A stretch of DNA of 48,923 nt from Gemmatimonadota bacterium. Its GTDB lineage: Bacteria; Latescibacterota; UBA2968. Below the pieces are notes generated by a model. That model saw only the letters and a list, made by a program, of their open reading frames with translations, searched no databases and was not told the origin of the DNA. Shown one piece after another: positions 1-8,070 of the stretch. Each line of letters opens with the position of its first letter. Position 1 is the first letter of the stretch. The position numbers were made by a program, and so were the translations under genes. Location: the NCBI GenBank assembly GCA_009838845.1, contig VXRD01000102.1, forward strand, positions 1 to 48,923, in the 5' to 3' direction.

Positions 1-96
1 GAATAGACGAATAGACGAATAGACGAATAGACGAATAGACGAATAGACGAATAGATGAATAGATGAATAGACGAATAGACGAATAGATGAATAGAC
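1..96. repeat. 8-bp tandem repeat array (GAATAGAC/GAATAGAT)
   Basis: Twelve head-to-tail copies of an 8-bp unit run from the left window edge. The last base of the unit is C or T: nine copies end in C and three in T. The array may continue beyond the window. It lies downstream of urtB. The copies are contiguous with no spacers, so this is a microsatellite-type array and not a CRISPR. Confidence 0.95.
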
Positions 97-122
97 GAAC
101 CCCGCCCAACCACCCAAAACCT

Positions 123-154
123 CTGGATTGCGGCTTACAGCATGCCGCAATGAC
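123..154. repeat. REP-like hairpin, copy A (attgcggc / gccgcaat)
   Basis: A perfect 8-bp stem (127-134 with 144-151) is flanked by CTGG on the left and GAC on the right. The same hairpin recurs at 21584-21616 and, inverted, at 22924-22955, always between genes. It looks like a dispersed REP-type element. Downstream of urtB it could also stabilise the 3' end of the transcript. Confidence 0.8.
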
Positions 155-232
155 GGCCTATTTGTCTATGAACTGGCCCCACATTACCCACTTGTGGGGC
201 AGGCTCTGAGAGGCGGCCAGTTGTACCCCGTT

Positions 233-258
233 CCGTTGATTCGTTGATTCGTTGATTC
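233..258. repeat. Short tandem repeat, TCGTTGAT unit, about three copies
   Basis: About three consecutive copies of an 8-bp unit lie directly downstream of the urtB stop codon. The unit length equals that of the array at 1-96, but the sequence differs. The rest of 97-264 holds hairpin A and a GGGGCAGGCTC stretch that recurs near 22905. No gene is visible in it. Confidence 0.75.
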
Positions 259-264
259 GCGTTT

Positions 265-1938
265 TCACTCGTCTCTCCCCTTCGCGGGAAAAATGCCTGT
301 GGGACGCAACTGTAAAAAGAGGATAATAAGACCCAAAATGAGAACCTTGGCATAAACGGCCTCAGCAAAGGGTTCAATAACCTTATTGGAAACGCCAATA
401 CCGAGACCCGCCACAATAGTCCCCAAAATTTTTCCAACACCGCCAACGACAACCACGAGAAAAGCATCGACAATATACGTCTGCCCCATATTCGGCACGA
501 CATTGCCAATAAGCGTCATAGCCCATCCCGCGATCCCTGCGATACCCGTACCGATAAAAAACGCAATCGCATCAACGCGACGGGTGGGAACACCCATACA
601 AGCACTCATCTCGCGGTTTTGTGTAACCGCGCGCAACCGAAGACCAAACCGGGTCTTAAAGAAAAACGCGGCCAGACCAACCAGAATAACAGCCGTGAGA
701 CCAATGATAAAGATCCGGTTATACGGCAACATAACCTGCGGTGCCAATTCAAAACCACCACTGAGAATCTGGGGCAGCTTGACAGCCGTGAGATCGCCAA
801 AAATCGTACGCGCGAGTTGCACCAGAATAAGACCAATCCCCCATGTAGCCAGCAAACTCTCGAGCGGACGATTGTAAAGACGGCGAATAACCAGAGACTC
901 CACAAGCAAACCCATACCGCCAGCCGCGAGAAATGCAACCGGCAAAGACAGCAGAAAAAACAGATCGATATACGCAGCGGGCAGGACAATCATACAAATA
1001 TTCTGAACAATAAACGTAAAATAAGCCCCAACCATCATAAACTCGCCGTGCGCCATATTGATAATACCGATCTGCCCATAAATAACCGCCAAACCAAGCG
1101 CAATCAGAATCAAAATAGACCCCAGACTGAGACCGACAAAAGCAGTCTGGATCACCACCATAATCTGGTTAAACGTCTCCAACTCCTGAATCGCATTTCG
1201 TATCTCGTTCTGAACCGCCGGATCTGACTCAGCAATATTCCCATCGGCATCGGGTTCAACGCGCGCGCGCAAAAAAGAAAGGACGAATGTATTATTGAGT
1301 TCACCCAGCGCTTTAGCCGCATTGAGACGAACTTCGGGACTGGGATGTGTGAGTTCGAGCTTGCCCAGAGCAACGCGGATCAGACTTTGAATACTGCTAT
1401 CCGTTTCTTTCTCCAGAGCATCTCGCAGCATGGGGACCGCGCCCAGATCACCGCGATTGCCCAGCGTTTCTACAGCAATGCGGCGCTTGCCGGGATCTGG
1501 ATGAAAAATCTCCATCTGCGTGAGATAGGGTTGGATAAACGAGCGGATGCGACGGTTGCTATCAATCTCTTCGAGATCAATCAGCGGCGCAATGAGGGGC
1601 TTGCCCTCATCGTCCAAAATGGGATGGCGTTTGGGATAGGCGGTATAGAGCGGGGCGAAGGTATCGCCATAATCGTCTTCTTGCATTTCGCCGATAATGA
1701 CGAGCTCATTATTCTTCAGATAGAGTTCACCATTGAAAAGCGCGACCATCAGGGCATAATAAGCGACATCTTTTGCATCTGAAATAGCCCTGACCGCAGT
1801 AGTGATACTATCGCGGTTATTGCTAGCAATGCGCCCGAGTTGCAACTGGTGATCCATCTGTGCATGGACGGAAGATGCGCCCAGAATGAAAACCAGCGCG
1901 CAGATAGAGCGCAAAAAATTGTGGCGTTTTATTTTCAT
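265..1938 (-). CDS. urtB: Urea ABC transporter permease UrtB
   Basis: Inner-membrane permease of the Urt urea (short-chain amide) ABC importer. The 557-aa protein starts with a signal peptide (about residues 1-26). A periplasmic extension of some 220 residues follows, with HEAT-like helical repeats (segments such as LRDALEKETDSSIQSLI and VRLNAAKALGELN). A branched-chain-amino-acid-type permease domain fills about 260-557, with many hydrophobic helices and the segment YGQIGIINMAHGEFMMVGAY near its start. The N-terminal extension is typical of UrtB and separates it from LivH. It lies downstream of urtA on the same strand with a porin gene between them. The expected urtC, urtD and urtE are not in the window; they may lie beyond the left edge or be elsewhere. 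Confidence 0.93.
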   Translation of the reverse strand: MKIKRHNFLRSICALVFILGASSVHAQMDHQLQLGRIASNNRDSITTAVRAISDAKDVAYYALMVALFNGELYLKNNELVIIGEMQEDDYGDTFAPLYTAYPKRHPILDDEGKPLIAPLIDLEEIDSNRRIRSFIQPYLTQMEIFHPDPGKRRIAVETLGNRGDLGAVPMLRDALEKETDSSIQSLIRVALGKLELTHPSPEVRLNAAKALGELNNTFVLSFLRARVEPDADGNIAESDPAVQNEIRNAIQELETFNQIMVVIQTAFVGLSLGSILILIALGLAVIYGQIGIINMAHGEFMMVGAYFTFIVQNICMIVLPAAYIDLFFLLSLPVAFLAAGGMGLLVESLVIRRLYNRPLESLLATWGIGLILVQLARTIFGDLTAVKLPQILSGGFELAPQVMLPYNRIFIIGLTAVILVGLAAFFFKTRFGLRLRAVTQNREMSACMGVPTRRVDAIAFFIGTGIAGIAGWAMTLIGNVVPNMGQTYIVDAFLVVVVGGVGKILGTIVAGLGIGVSNKVIEPFAEAVYAKVLILGLIILFLQLRPTGIFPAKGRDE

Positions 1939-2031
1939 GCGTTTAAGTCACCACCACAGTGAGAGACACCGCCCACCTGGGAGAGAACCAGAGGAAAGCG
2001 GCATCCCTCTTTTGCGGTGTGCTTTTTCAAG

Positions 2032-2931
2032 TTAAAACGTAAAAATAGATTCAAAAGCAAACAGGGTTACTTCGGAATCAATATCGCGGCGCAATTCGGC
2101 CAACACACCCCAGTTATCGGTAATCGTATAACTGGGACTAAAGGTAATCTCCGTAAACTTTCCATCGGCATCTGTATCCAGACCGCTATAGCGCACAGTC
2201 GCACCGACCTTGTCGGACAAAGCCATATTACCCATTAAAATCCAGCCATAGCCACTATTGCCACTTTCCCCCCAGTTCGCCAGATAGTTGTATTCCGCAG
2301 CCAGTGTCACGGGACCCGTGGCATACATTCCCCAGGCATTGACGAGCGACTGTTCAAAACCACCCATATCTTCCCAGAGATACGCGACCTTCGCCGTAAA
2401 TGCTTCAACAGGTGTAAAAGCAACCTGTGCTTCAAAACCCAGATCGTCAAAACTGGTATCGGTCCCATCCCACACGCTGGAGACAACAGAGCCAAAAAAG
2501 CCGACTTTGCCATTGCCAAAACCCACAGCAGCGCCATTTTGATAACCACCATAAACAAGTGTAGCAGAATAAGAATATTGATACAAACCTGTGGGTTCTG
2601 CAGTCTCCCAACCCGAACAACTCAAAAATTTACCGCCCGTAATGCTAACGCCATTCGGCGCTTTGTAAGTCACAAAAGCCTGCTCGAGATCAACAGAGCC
2701 ACCACTGAGGCTATTGATATCGGCCTGGGCTGACAGCCCGTGTCCATAATTGTAAATAAAGTCAACTTCAAACTGATCAAAAGACAGACTATTGGATTTG
2801 GTTGCCGTATCATACGTTGACGACATATCAAAAAATCCCGTAACCGTGAGGTTATCTGTAATTTTGATCTGAGCGAATGACGAAGTGGCGGAAAAAGCCA
2901 GCAGCGCGAGAAGCAACAACAGTTTTTTCAT
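2032..2931 (-). CDS. Outer-membrane beta-barrel porin-like protein
   Basis: A 299-aa protein with a clear signal peptide (MKKLLLLLALLAFSATSSFA). The rest alternates polar and hydrophobic residues as in transmembrane beta strands and ends in a C-terminal Phe (FTF), the usual signal for barrel assembly. It is rich in Gly, Tyr and Asp, and segments such as QFEVDFIYNYGHGLSAQADI resemble small general porins. A good AGGAG ribosome site precedes the start. Because it sits between urtA and urtB, it is probably co-transcribed and may let urea or amides cross the outer membrane. That role is inferred from position only. The family is recognised by fold features and not by a specific motif. Confidence 0.75.
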   Translation of the reverse strand: MKKLLLLLALLAFSATSSFAQIKITDNLTVTGFFDMSSTYDTATKSNSLSFDQFEVDFIYNYGHGLSAQADINSLSGGSVDLEQAFVTYKAPNGVSITGGKFLSCSGWETAEPTGLYQYSYSATLVYGGYQNGAAVGFGNGKVGFFGSVVSSVWDGTDTSFDDLGFEAQVAFTPVEAFTAKVAYLWEDMGGFEQSLVNAWGMYATGPVTLAAEYNYLANWGESGNSGYGWILMGNMALSDKVGATVRYSGLDTDADGKFTEITFSPSYTITDNWGVLAELRRDIDSEVTLFAFESIFTF

Positions 2932-2949
2932 TTTTTTCTCCTGTTTTGC

Positions 2950-2976
2950 GGGCGGAGCAATCCAGTAGCCCCGCCC
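2950..2976 (-). promoter_or_regulatory. Intercistronic hairpin between urtA and the porin gene
   Basis: GGGCGGAGC and GCCCCGCCC can pair as a 9-bp stem with one mismatch and a 9-nt loop. No U-run follows on the minus strand, so it is not a classical terminator. It could protect the abundant urtA message or weaken read-through into the porin gene. Confidence 0.45.
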
Positions 2977-2982
2977 AAATTT

Positions 2983-4248
2983 TTACTGACCCAGCATATA
3001 GGTTCCCATGTACTTGACATGATCGCAATCTTTGTCCGCACTCGTGATATCGTCCCAGGGATCGGGAGCGACGAGGCCATCGGTCTCATATACAATCTTG
3101 AATTGACCGTTCTTGCGGATCTCGCCAATCAGCACGGGCTTGTGCAAATGGTGATTCACCGGATCCATCATCACCGTACCCCCCGGACCGTCAAACTTGA
3201 GGCTGTAAAGCGCGGGACGCACGGCATCAACATCAAAAGAACCGGCTTTTTCCACAGCAGCTTTCCACAGATAAACACCCACATAAGACCACACAATGGG
3301 ATCGTCAGTAACCCGCTTGGCACCACCGGGCAACCCATTTGCCGCGCAATAATCCTTAAATTTCTTCACAAATGCGCGATTGTCCGCAGAGGAAATAGAT
3401 TGGAAGTAATTCCAGGCAGCCAGATGACCGACGAGAAACTCCGTATCCATCGAACGCAATTCATCTTCAGCAACAGAAAACGCCATAATCGGGCACATCG
3501 CCGATGTGAGACCCTGGTTGGCAAATTCCTTATAGAACGGAACATTGGAATCGCCATTGATAGTGGATAAGACAGCGGCGTCGCCATTTGCGGCAAAGCG
3601 CTTGATCTTCTGAACTATGGTCTGATAGTCCTGATGGTGAAAAGGCGTATATTCTTCAACGATATTCTCTTCAGGCACACCCTTGTGCAGCAAGAAAGCG
3701 CGAAGAATCTTATTCGCAGTACGCGGAAAAACATAGTCCGTACCCAGCAAATAAAACTTCTTATAACTGCCGCCTTCTTCACTCATCAGATATTCAGCAG
3801 CGGGAATCAACTGCTGGTTGGGCGTAGCACCGGTATAAATGATATTGCGAGAACACTCCTCCCCTTCGTATTGAACCGGATAAAAGAGCAAACCATTGCT
3901 CTCTTCAAAAACCGGCAAAACAGACTTGCGCGAAACCGAAGTCCAGCAACCAAAAGTCACAGCGACATTCTCTTCCCGAAGCAGCATTTTGGCTTTCTCG
4001 GCAAACAGATCCCAATCCGATGCCGGATCGACAACCACGGGTTCAATCTTCTTACCCAGCACGCCGCCACTGGCATTGATCTCTCCAACAGCCATAAGCA
4101 CGACATCGCGCAGTGAAACCTCAGAGATCGCCATAGTCCCGCTCAGAGAGTGCAACACGCCGAGTTTAACAGTCTCCTCTGCGTGAACAGAAAGACCTGT
4201 AGTGCATAGCAGTGCAGCGGCAAACAAAATATTCAAAAACTTTTTCAT
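2983..4248 (-). CDS. urtA: Urea ABC transporter substrate-binding protein UrtA
   Basis: Periplasmic binding protein that captures urea or short amides for the Urt importer. The chosen ATG at 4248 starts a signal peptide (MKKFLNILFAAALLCTTGLS) with a GGAGG site 10 nt upstream. A start 17 codons further up would bury that signal. The mature protein opens with EETVKLGVLHSLSGTMAISE and continues with the Peripla_BP_5 segments VAVTFGCWTSVSRKSVLPVFEE, split around the cleft. The family shares the phrases LFYPVQYEGEE and NIIYTGATPNQQ. Its 421 aa match the usual UrtA length. The gene is first in a minus-strand run urtA, porin, urtB. UrtA-type proteins are commonly induced under nitrogen limitation, but no regulator site was recognised here. 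Confidence 0.95.
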   Translation of the reverse strand: MKKFLNILFAAALLCTTGLSVHAEETVKLGVLHSLSGTMAISEVSLRDVVLMAVGEINASGGVLGKKIEPVVVDPASDWDLFAEKAKMLLREENVAVTFGCWTSVSRKSVLPVFEESNGLLFYPVQYEGEECSRNIIYTGATPNQQLIPAAEYLMSEEGGSYKKFYLLGTDYVFPRTANKILRAFLLHKGVPEENIVEEYTPFHHQDYQTIVQKIKRFAANGDAAVLSTINGDSNVPFYKEFANQGLTSAMCPIMAFSVAEDELRSMDTEFLVGHLAAWNYFQSISSADNRAFVKKFKDYCAANGLPGGAKRVTDDPIVWSYVGVYLWKAAVEKAGSFDVDAVRPALYSLKFDGPGGTVMMDPVNHHLHKPVLIGEIRKNGQFKIVYETDGLVAPDPWDDITSADKDCDHVKYMGTYMLGQ

Positions 4249-4575
4249 ACGTTTGATACCTCCATCCAGTGTGTAGTTTGTGATACATCGAAAAAACAAA
4301 ATCTTCTTAACGAATAGGTTAGACTACAAAAAGCCTCCTTTCAACAAAGTAATACCCGATGTGGTCATTGTGACGGGCAAAAAGTTACATTCAAATTATT
4401 TCAAAAAGATTAAACAGAGATAAACTCGATATTTCTTTATTTTTTTCTTTTAAACTGAAATTTTAAGACAGCACCTTATTTTCAACGTGGATTTTCTGCT
4501 GTATTTCGAATATCTTAAACATGGCCGTTGACAACCGCGCTTCTTTATCAATACCATTAAATCAATGAGGTTTGC
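4249..4575. other. AT-rich divergent intergenic region
   Basis: This gap of just over 300 bp separates the minus-strand urtA operon from the plus-strand gene at 4576. It is strikingly AT-rich between about 4300 and 4520, with A and T runs, and should hold divergent promoters. No open reading frame or RNA gene is visible. Confidence 0.6.
4528..4557 (+). promoter_or_regulatory. Possible sigma-70-type promoter for the 4576 gene run
   Basis: TTGACA at 4528-4533 is followed after 18 nt by TACCAT at 4552-4557. A GAGG ribosome site at 4567-4570 and ATG 4576 follow. The -35 match is perfect and the -10 is 4 of 6. Predicted from sequence only. Confidence 0.4.
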
Positions 4576-4983
4576 ATGACAATCCCAGAACGAATCGATG
4601 AATTTCTCAAAGGAAAAGCATTCGGCGTTGTCGGCGCATCGCGAGACCGGGCAAAATACGGCAACAAAATCTTGCGGTGTTATCTACAGAACGGATTGGC
4701 CGCTTATCCCATCAACCCCAAAGAGACAGAAATAGAGGGACAACCCTGTTTCCCCGATATAGATTCACTCCCCGAACCCGTTCACGGCATCTCAATCATC
4801 ACACCACCTCCCGTGACAGAAACCATAATCCCTCAAGCTCACGAAGCCGGCATTCAACACGTATGGATGCAACCTGGGGCTGAGAGCACAACCGCAATTT
4901 CAACGGGAGAAGAACTGGGACTTTCGGTTATCGGCGACGGCTCGTGTCTGCTCGTCGTATTGGGCTATCGAGAAGATGGATAA
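4576..4983 (+). CDS. CoA-binding (YccU-type) Rossmann protein
   Basis: A 135-aa single-domain protein of the CoA_binding family. It opens with the nucleotide-binding strand-loop AFGVVGASRDRAKYGNKILR. It then has the conserved stretches YPINPKETEIEGQPCFPDI and ISIITPPPVTETIIPQAHEAG, and the segment VWMQPGAES, all as in YccU-like proteins. These bind CoA or a CoA derivative in the cytoplasm; their physiological role is unknown. It ends 5 nt before the next gene, so it is the likely first gene of the pectin-related run. A link to that pathway is not evident from the sequence. Confidence 0.85.
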   Translation: MTIPERIDEFLKGKAFGVVGASRDRAKYGNKILRCYLQNGLAAYPINPKETEIEGQPCFPDIDSLPEPVHGISIITPPPVTETIIPQAHEAGIQHVWMQPGAESTTAISTGEELGLSVIGDGSCLLVVLGYREDG

Positions 4984-4988
4984 AAAAG

Positions 4989-6128
4989 ATGAAACTTTGC
5001 CTATTTTTAATCTTCTATTTTCTCGCTATTGGGCTTTGTCAAGCCAACGACAGTATTGAAACAGCCAAAGCGCAAACCTATGAAGCCATTGACCTGCACC
5101 CATTGAGAGACGGGATGAGTCACTGGCGCAAGCGATATGGACGCGACCGCAATGACCCGATGTACAATCCCTCGCAAATTGTCCATATTGCCGAGAACAC
5201 GCTCGCTTACCAGAACGCAGATGGTGGTTGGCCCAATAATATAGATTGGCAGGCGCAGATTGACCCCGACACAGTCAGAGCGATCAAAGGCGAACGGCGG
5301 ATGGTCAGCACATTTGACAATCACAACACGTACTCACAGATTGATTATCTGGCAAAAGTGTACATTGCGACTGACCTGGATCGATATCGCAATGCAGTCG
5401 AACGGGGTCTGGACTATATATTCCGCGAGCAACAACCCACAGGTGGATGGCGCGGTTGGGATGTAGATGCCATTACTTATAATGACGGCGTAATGATTGG
5501 CATAATGACCCTGTTGAAAGATATCGCAGACCGCAAGCCTCAATTTGCATGGACAAGCCATGAACTACACGCCAAAGCCAAAGCCGCACTGCACCGGGCG
5601 ATTGCTGTAACCCTGAAATGCCAGATCGTCGTCAAAGGCAAAAAAACGGGATGGAGTCAGCAACACGACCATATAACTTATAAACCCGTAAAAGCGCGCA
5701 CTTATGAACTGCCGTCCATTACAGCGGGACAAACGGCGAAGATCGTGCATTTTTTAATGCGTATTGAAAATCCGAGCTCCAAGATAATAGATGCAATCGA
5801 AACTGCGGTACAATGGTTTCAAGAGGCAAAAATAGAAGGCATTCGACTAAAACGCATCGAAATAGACCCCACGCGCTTTAGAAATCACACAGCGACCACA
5901 GACCTGATCGTTGTCAAAGACCCGGACGCCCCGCCTTTGTGGGCGCGCTTTCACGAAATAGGTACAAACCGCCCCTTTATGGCCAACCGGGACGGCAACA
6001 AAGTCTATTCTCTATCACAGGTCGCCCTGGAAAGACGAACCGGATATGCGTGGTATGGATACTGGCCCGCGCGAATTTTGGAAAAAGATTATCCCATGTG
6101 GAAAAACAAAAACAGGAGACAGGAATGA
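4989..6128 (+). CDS. Secreted pectate lyase, polysaccharide lyase family 10
   Basis: Cleaves alpha-1,4-galacturonan by beta-elimination. The ATG at 4989 begins a signal peptide (MKLCLFLIFYFLAIGLCQA); longer in-frame starts would bury it inside the preceding gene. Family hallmarks are visible: QNADGGWPNNIDW near the N-terminus, STFDNHNTYSQI, the QQPTGGWRG turn, KTGWSQQHD with the metal or catalytic Asp, and PLWARFHEIGTNRP, whose Arg corresponds to the catalytic base Arg of PL10 enzymes. The ending RTGYAWYGYWPARIL is also typical. At 379 aa it is a single PL10 catalytic domain with no carbohydrate-binding module. Its stop overlaps the next start (ATGA at 6125), which indicates translational coupling to the aldo/keto reductase. 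Confidence 0.9.
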   Translation: MKLCLFLIFYFLAIGLCQANDSIETAKAQTYEAIDLHPLRDGMSHWRKRYGRDRNDPMYNPSQIVHIAENTLAYQNADGGWPNNIDWQAQIDPDTVRAIKGERRMVSTFDNHNTYSQIDYLAKVYIATDLDRYRNAVERGLDYIFREQQPTGGWRGWDVDAITYNDGVMIGIMTLLKDIADRKPQFAWTSHELHAKAKAALHRAIAVTLKCQIVVKGKKTGWSQQHDHITYKPVKARTYELPSITAGQTAKIVHFLMRIENPSSKIIDAIETAVQWFQEAKIEGIRLKRIEIDPTRFRNHTATTDLIVVKDPDAPPLWARFHEIGTNRPFMANRDGNKVYSLSQVALERRTGYAWYGYWPARILEKDYPMWKNKNRRQE

Positions 6129-7060
6129 TATATCGAACATTTGGCAAAACGGGATGGCGCGTTTCCGTCGTAGGATTGGGAACGTGGAACCTGGGCAACC
6201 AGTGGGGCGAGTTGAGCGACCGAGAAGCAACCGATATTATATTAGCCGCGATTGACAATGGCATGAACCTGCTGGACGCCGCCGAATCCTATGGCATCCC
6301 CAATGGCATGAGTGAATTGCGCATAGGCAAAACCCTGACCCCATCCATGCGCGACAAGTTGATTATCGTGAGCAAAATCGGCAACTGGGGAAGCCGCACC
6401 GGAGCGCCTGTGCCAAAAACAGGCGTTGATGCCATTCGCCTGTGCGGACACGCCTGCCTGGGACGCATGCAAACCGACCGAATCGACGTCATGTTATGCC
6501 ATGAAGGTGGCATTGAAGACCCAACCGTGTACATCGAAGGTTTTGATACCCTGTGCGAAGAGGGCTTTGTCCGCACCTATGGCATATCGACCAACAGCCT
6601 GGATGTCCTGAAAAACTTCTACGAAATATCGAACGGCGTCTGCGCCGTAGTAGAAGTGGATTACTCACTCATCAATCGCGAACCAGAAGCGGGATTTCTC
6701 GATTATTGCACAGAAAAAAATTTAGGCATCCTCGTGCGAGGCCCATTGGCCAAAGGCGTCTTATCCGGCAAATACAACCGCGAAAGCGTATTTGGCGACA
6801 CCGTGCGCGACGACTGGAACCCGGGACAATCCGATCGCGAAGAATACGAAGACATGCTGGACAAGCTGGAAGCCATCAGACAAACCATTGGAGACGACTC
6901 AAAACTGGTAGAAACCGCTCTCCGATATGTCATCTCGCACAAATCCAATCCCGTCGTCATCCCGGGCGCGACAAAAGTCGAGCAAGTCATAGACAATACG
7001 CGAGCAGGTACCGCCTTACTGGATGAAGATCTGTATCGGAAATTGGGAGGAAACATCTAA
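6125..7060 (+). CDS. Aldo/keto reductase
   Basis: NADPH-dependent reductase of sugar or keto-acid carbonyls, cytoplasmic. The start at 6125 overlaps the lyase stop by 4 nt and gives the family N-terminus MIYRTFGKTGWRVSVVGLGT. The earlier in-frame start would run antisense-like through the lyase gene. The catalytic tetrad is present: Asp51 and Tyr56 (LLDAAESYG), Lys84 (IIVSKIG), His126 (LCHEGG). Length 311 aa is normal. The C-terminal cofactor stretch VIPGATKVEQVIDN fits the family. It is linked to the next gene by TAATG (1-nt overlap), so it belongs to the pectin/uronate run. The substrate cannot be read from the sequence; a uronate-derived carbonyl is plausible. Confidence 0.9.
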   Translation: MIYRTFGKTGWRVSVVGLGTWNLGNQWGELSDREATDIILAAIDNGMNLLDAAESYGIPNGMSELRIGKTLTPSMRDKLIIVSKIGNWGSRTGAPVPKTGVDAIRLCGHACLGRMQTDRIDVMLCHEGGIEDPTVYIEGFDTLCEEGFVRTYGISTNSLDVLKNFYEISNGVCAVVEVDYSLINREPEAGFLDYCTEKNLGILVRGPLAKGVLSGKYNRESVFGDTVRDDWNPGQSDREEYEDMLDKLEAIRQTIGDDSKLVETALRYVISHKSNPVVIPGATKVEQVIDNTRAGTALLDEDLYRKLGGNI

Positions 7061-8049
7061 TGCAAACACGGGTTCCTTTTGAAAAATTAAAAGACGCATT
7101 TGTCGCGGCGCTCCTGAAGGCAGAATTATCACAGGACCGCGCGGAATTATGCGGGCGATTATTCGCAGAAAATCAGCGCGACGGTGTCTATTCCCATGGC
7201 CTGAACCGATTTCCCGGGCTACTGGCAAAACTTAGCGAAGGGCGATTAGACGGCACAGCCGAACCCGAATGCGTAAACGCCCTCGGCGTCTTAGAACAAT
7301 GGGATGGCAAAATGGGAATAGGGCTGGTCAATGCCCATCTCGCAATGGGACGCGCAATAGAACTCGCAAAAGCAAACGGCATGGGATGTATAGGCTTGCG
7401 CAACACCAACCACTGGATGCGTGCCGGAGCTTATGGCCTGCAAGCCGCCGACGCGGGATGCATCGGCATGTGCTGGACAAATACAACCCCGCTCATGCCG
7501 CCCTGGGGCGCAACGGAAAAACGCATTGGAAACAACCCGATGACAATGGCCATCCCCAGAAAAGAGGGACACATCCTCTTGGACATGGCGATGAGCCAGT
7601 ATTCCAATGGCAAACTGGAAGTCTTACAAGCGCGAGGAGAGACCCTGCCCATCGCCGGAGGATTTGATACAGAGGGCAATCTGACATGCGACCCCGGTGC
7701 CATACTCGATTCAAAACGCGCCCTCCCAATCGGCTACTGGAAAGGATCGGCACTCGCGATCGTACTCGACACCCTCGCCGCGCTATTATCAGCTGGTCAA
7801 ACAACGCACGACATCGGCGCACAGGGCGATGAACACGCCGTATCGCAAACCTATATTGCAATTGACGTCACATCATTAAACGGACGTGAACTATGTGAAC
7901 GCATTGTAAACGGCATCATTGACGACCTGCATGAAGTTCACGAATCCGCGCGCTATCCCGGCGAAGGCATGTTGCGAACGCGACGCGAGAGTCTGGAGAA
8001 AGGAGTGGTGGTAGAGGAGGATCAGTGGGAGGAATTATTGAGGATATAA
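7060..8049 (+). CDS. yiaK: YiaK-like 2,3-diketo-L-gulonate reductase (Ldh2 family)
   Basis: NAD(P)H-dependent 2-keto-acid reductase of the malate/L-lactate/ureidoglycolate dehydrogenase (Ldh2) fold. The protein reads closely like YiaK throughout: DGVYSHGLNRFPG with the catalytic His, LGVLEQWDGKMGIG, LRNTNHWMRAGAYG, CWTNTTPLMPPWGA, RIGNNPM and LPIGYWKGSALAIVLD. Length 329 aa is standard. A GGGAGG ribosome site lies about 9 nt before the ATG inside the preceding gene, and the two genes overlap by 1 nt. In YiaK the product is 3-dehydro-L-gulonate, part of ulosonate/ascorbate metabolism. Next to a pectate lyase it may handle a diketo uronate intermediate, which is an inference from context. Confidence 0.87.
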   Translation: MQTRVPFEKLKDAFVAALLKAELSQDRAELCGRLFAENQRDGVYSHGLNRFPGLLAKLSEGRLDGTAEPECVNALGVLEQWDGKMGIGLVNAHLAMGRAIELAKANGMGCIGLRNTNHWMRAGAYGLQAADAGCIGMCWTNTTPLMPPWGATEKRIGNNPMTMAIPRKEGHILLDMAMSQYSNGKLEVLQARGETLPIAGGFDTEGNLTCDPGAILDSKRALPIGYWKGSALAIVLDTLAALLSAGQTTHDIGAQGDEHAVSQTYIAIDVTSLNGRELCERIVNGIIDDLHEVHESARYPGEGMLRTRRESLEKGVVVEEDQWEELLRI

Positions 8050-8070
8050 CCATTTTTCAGGAGCATTTTT

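Noticed and set aside
1-96. Possible CRISPR array
   Set aside because: The units are 8 bp and contiguous, with no unique spacers and no cas genes nearby.
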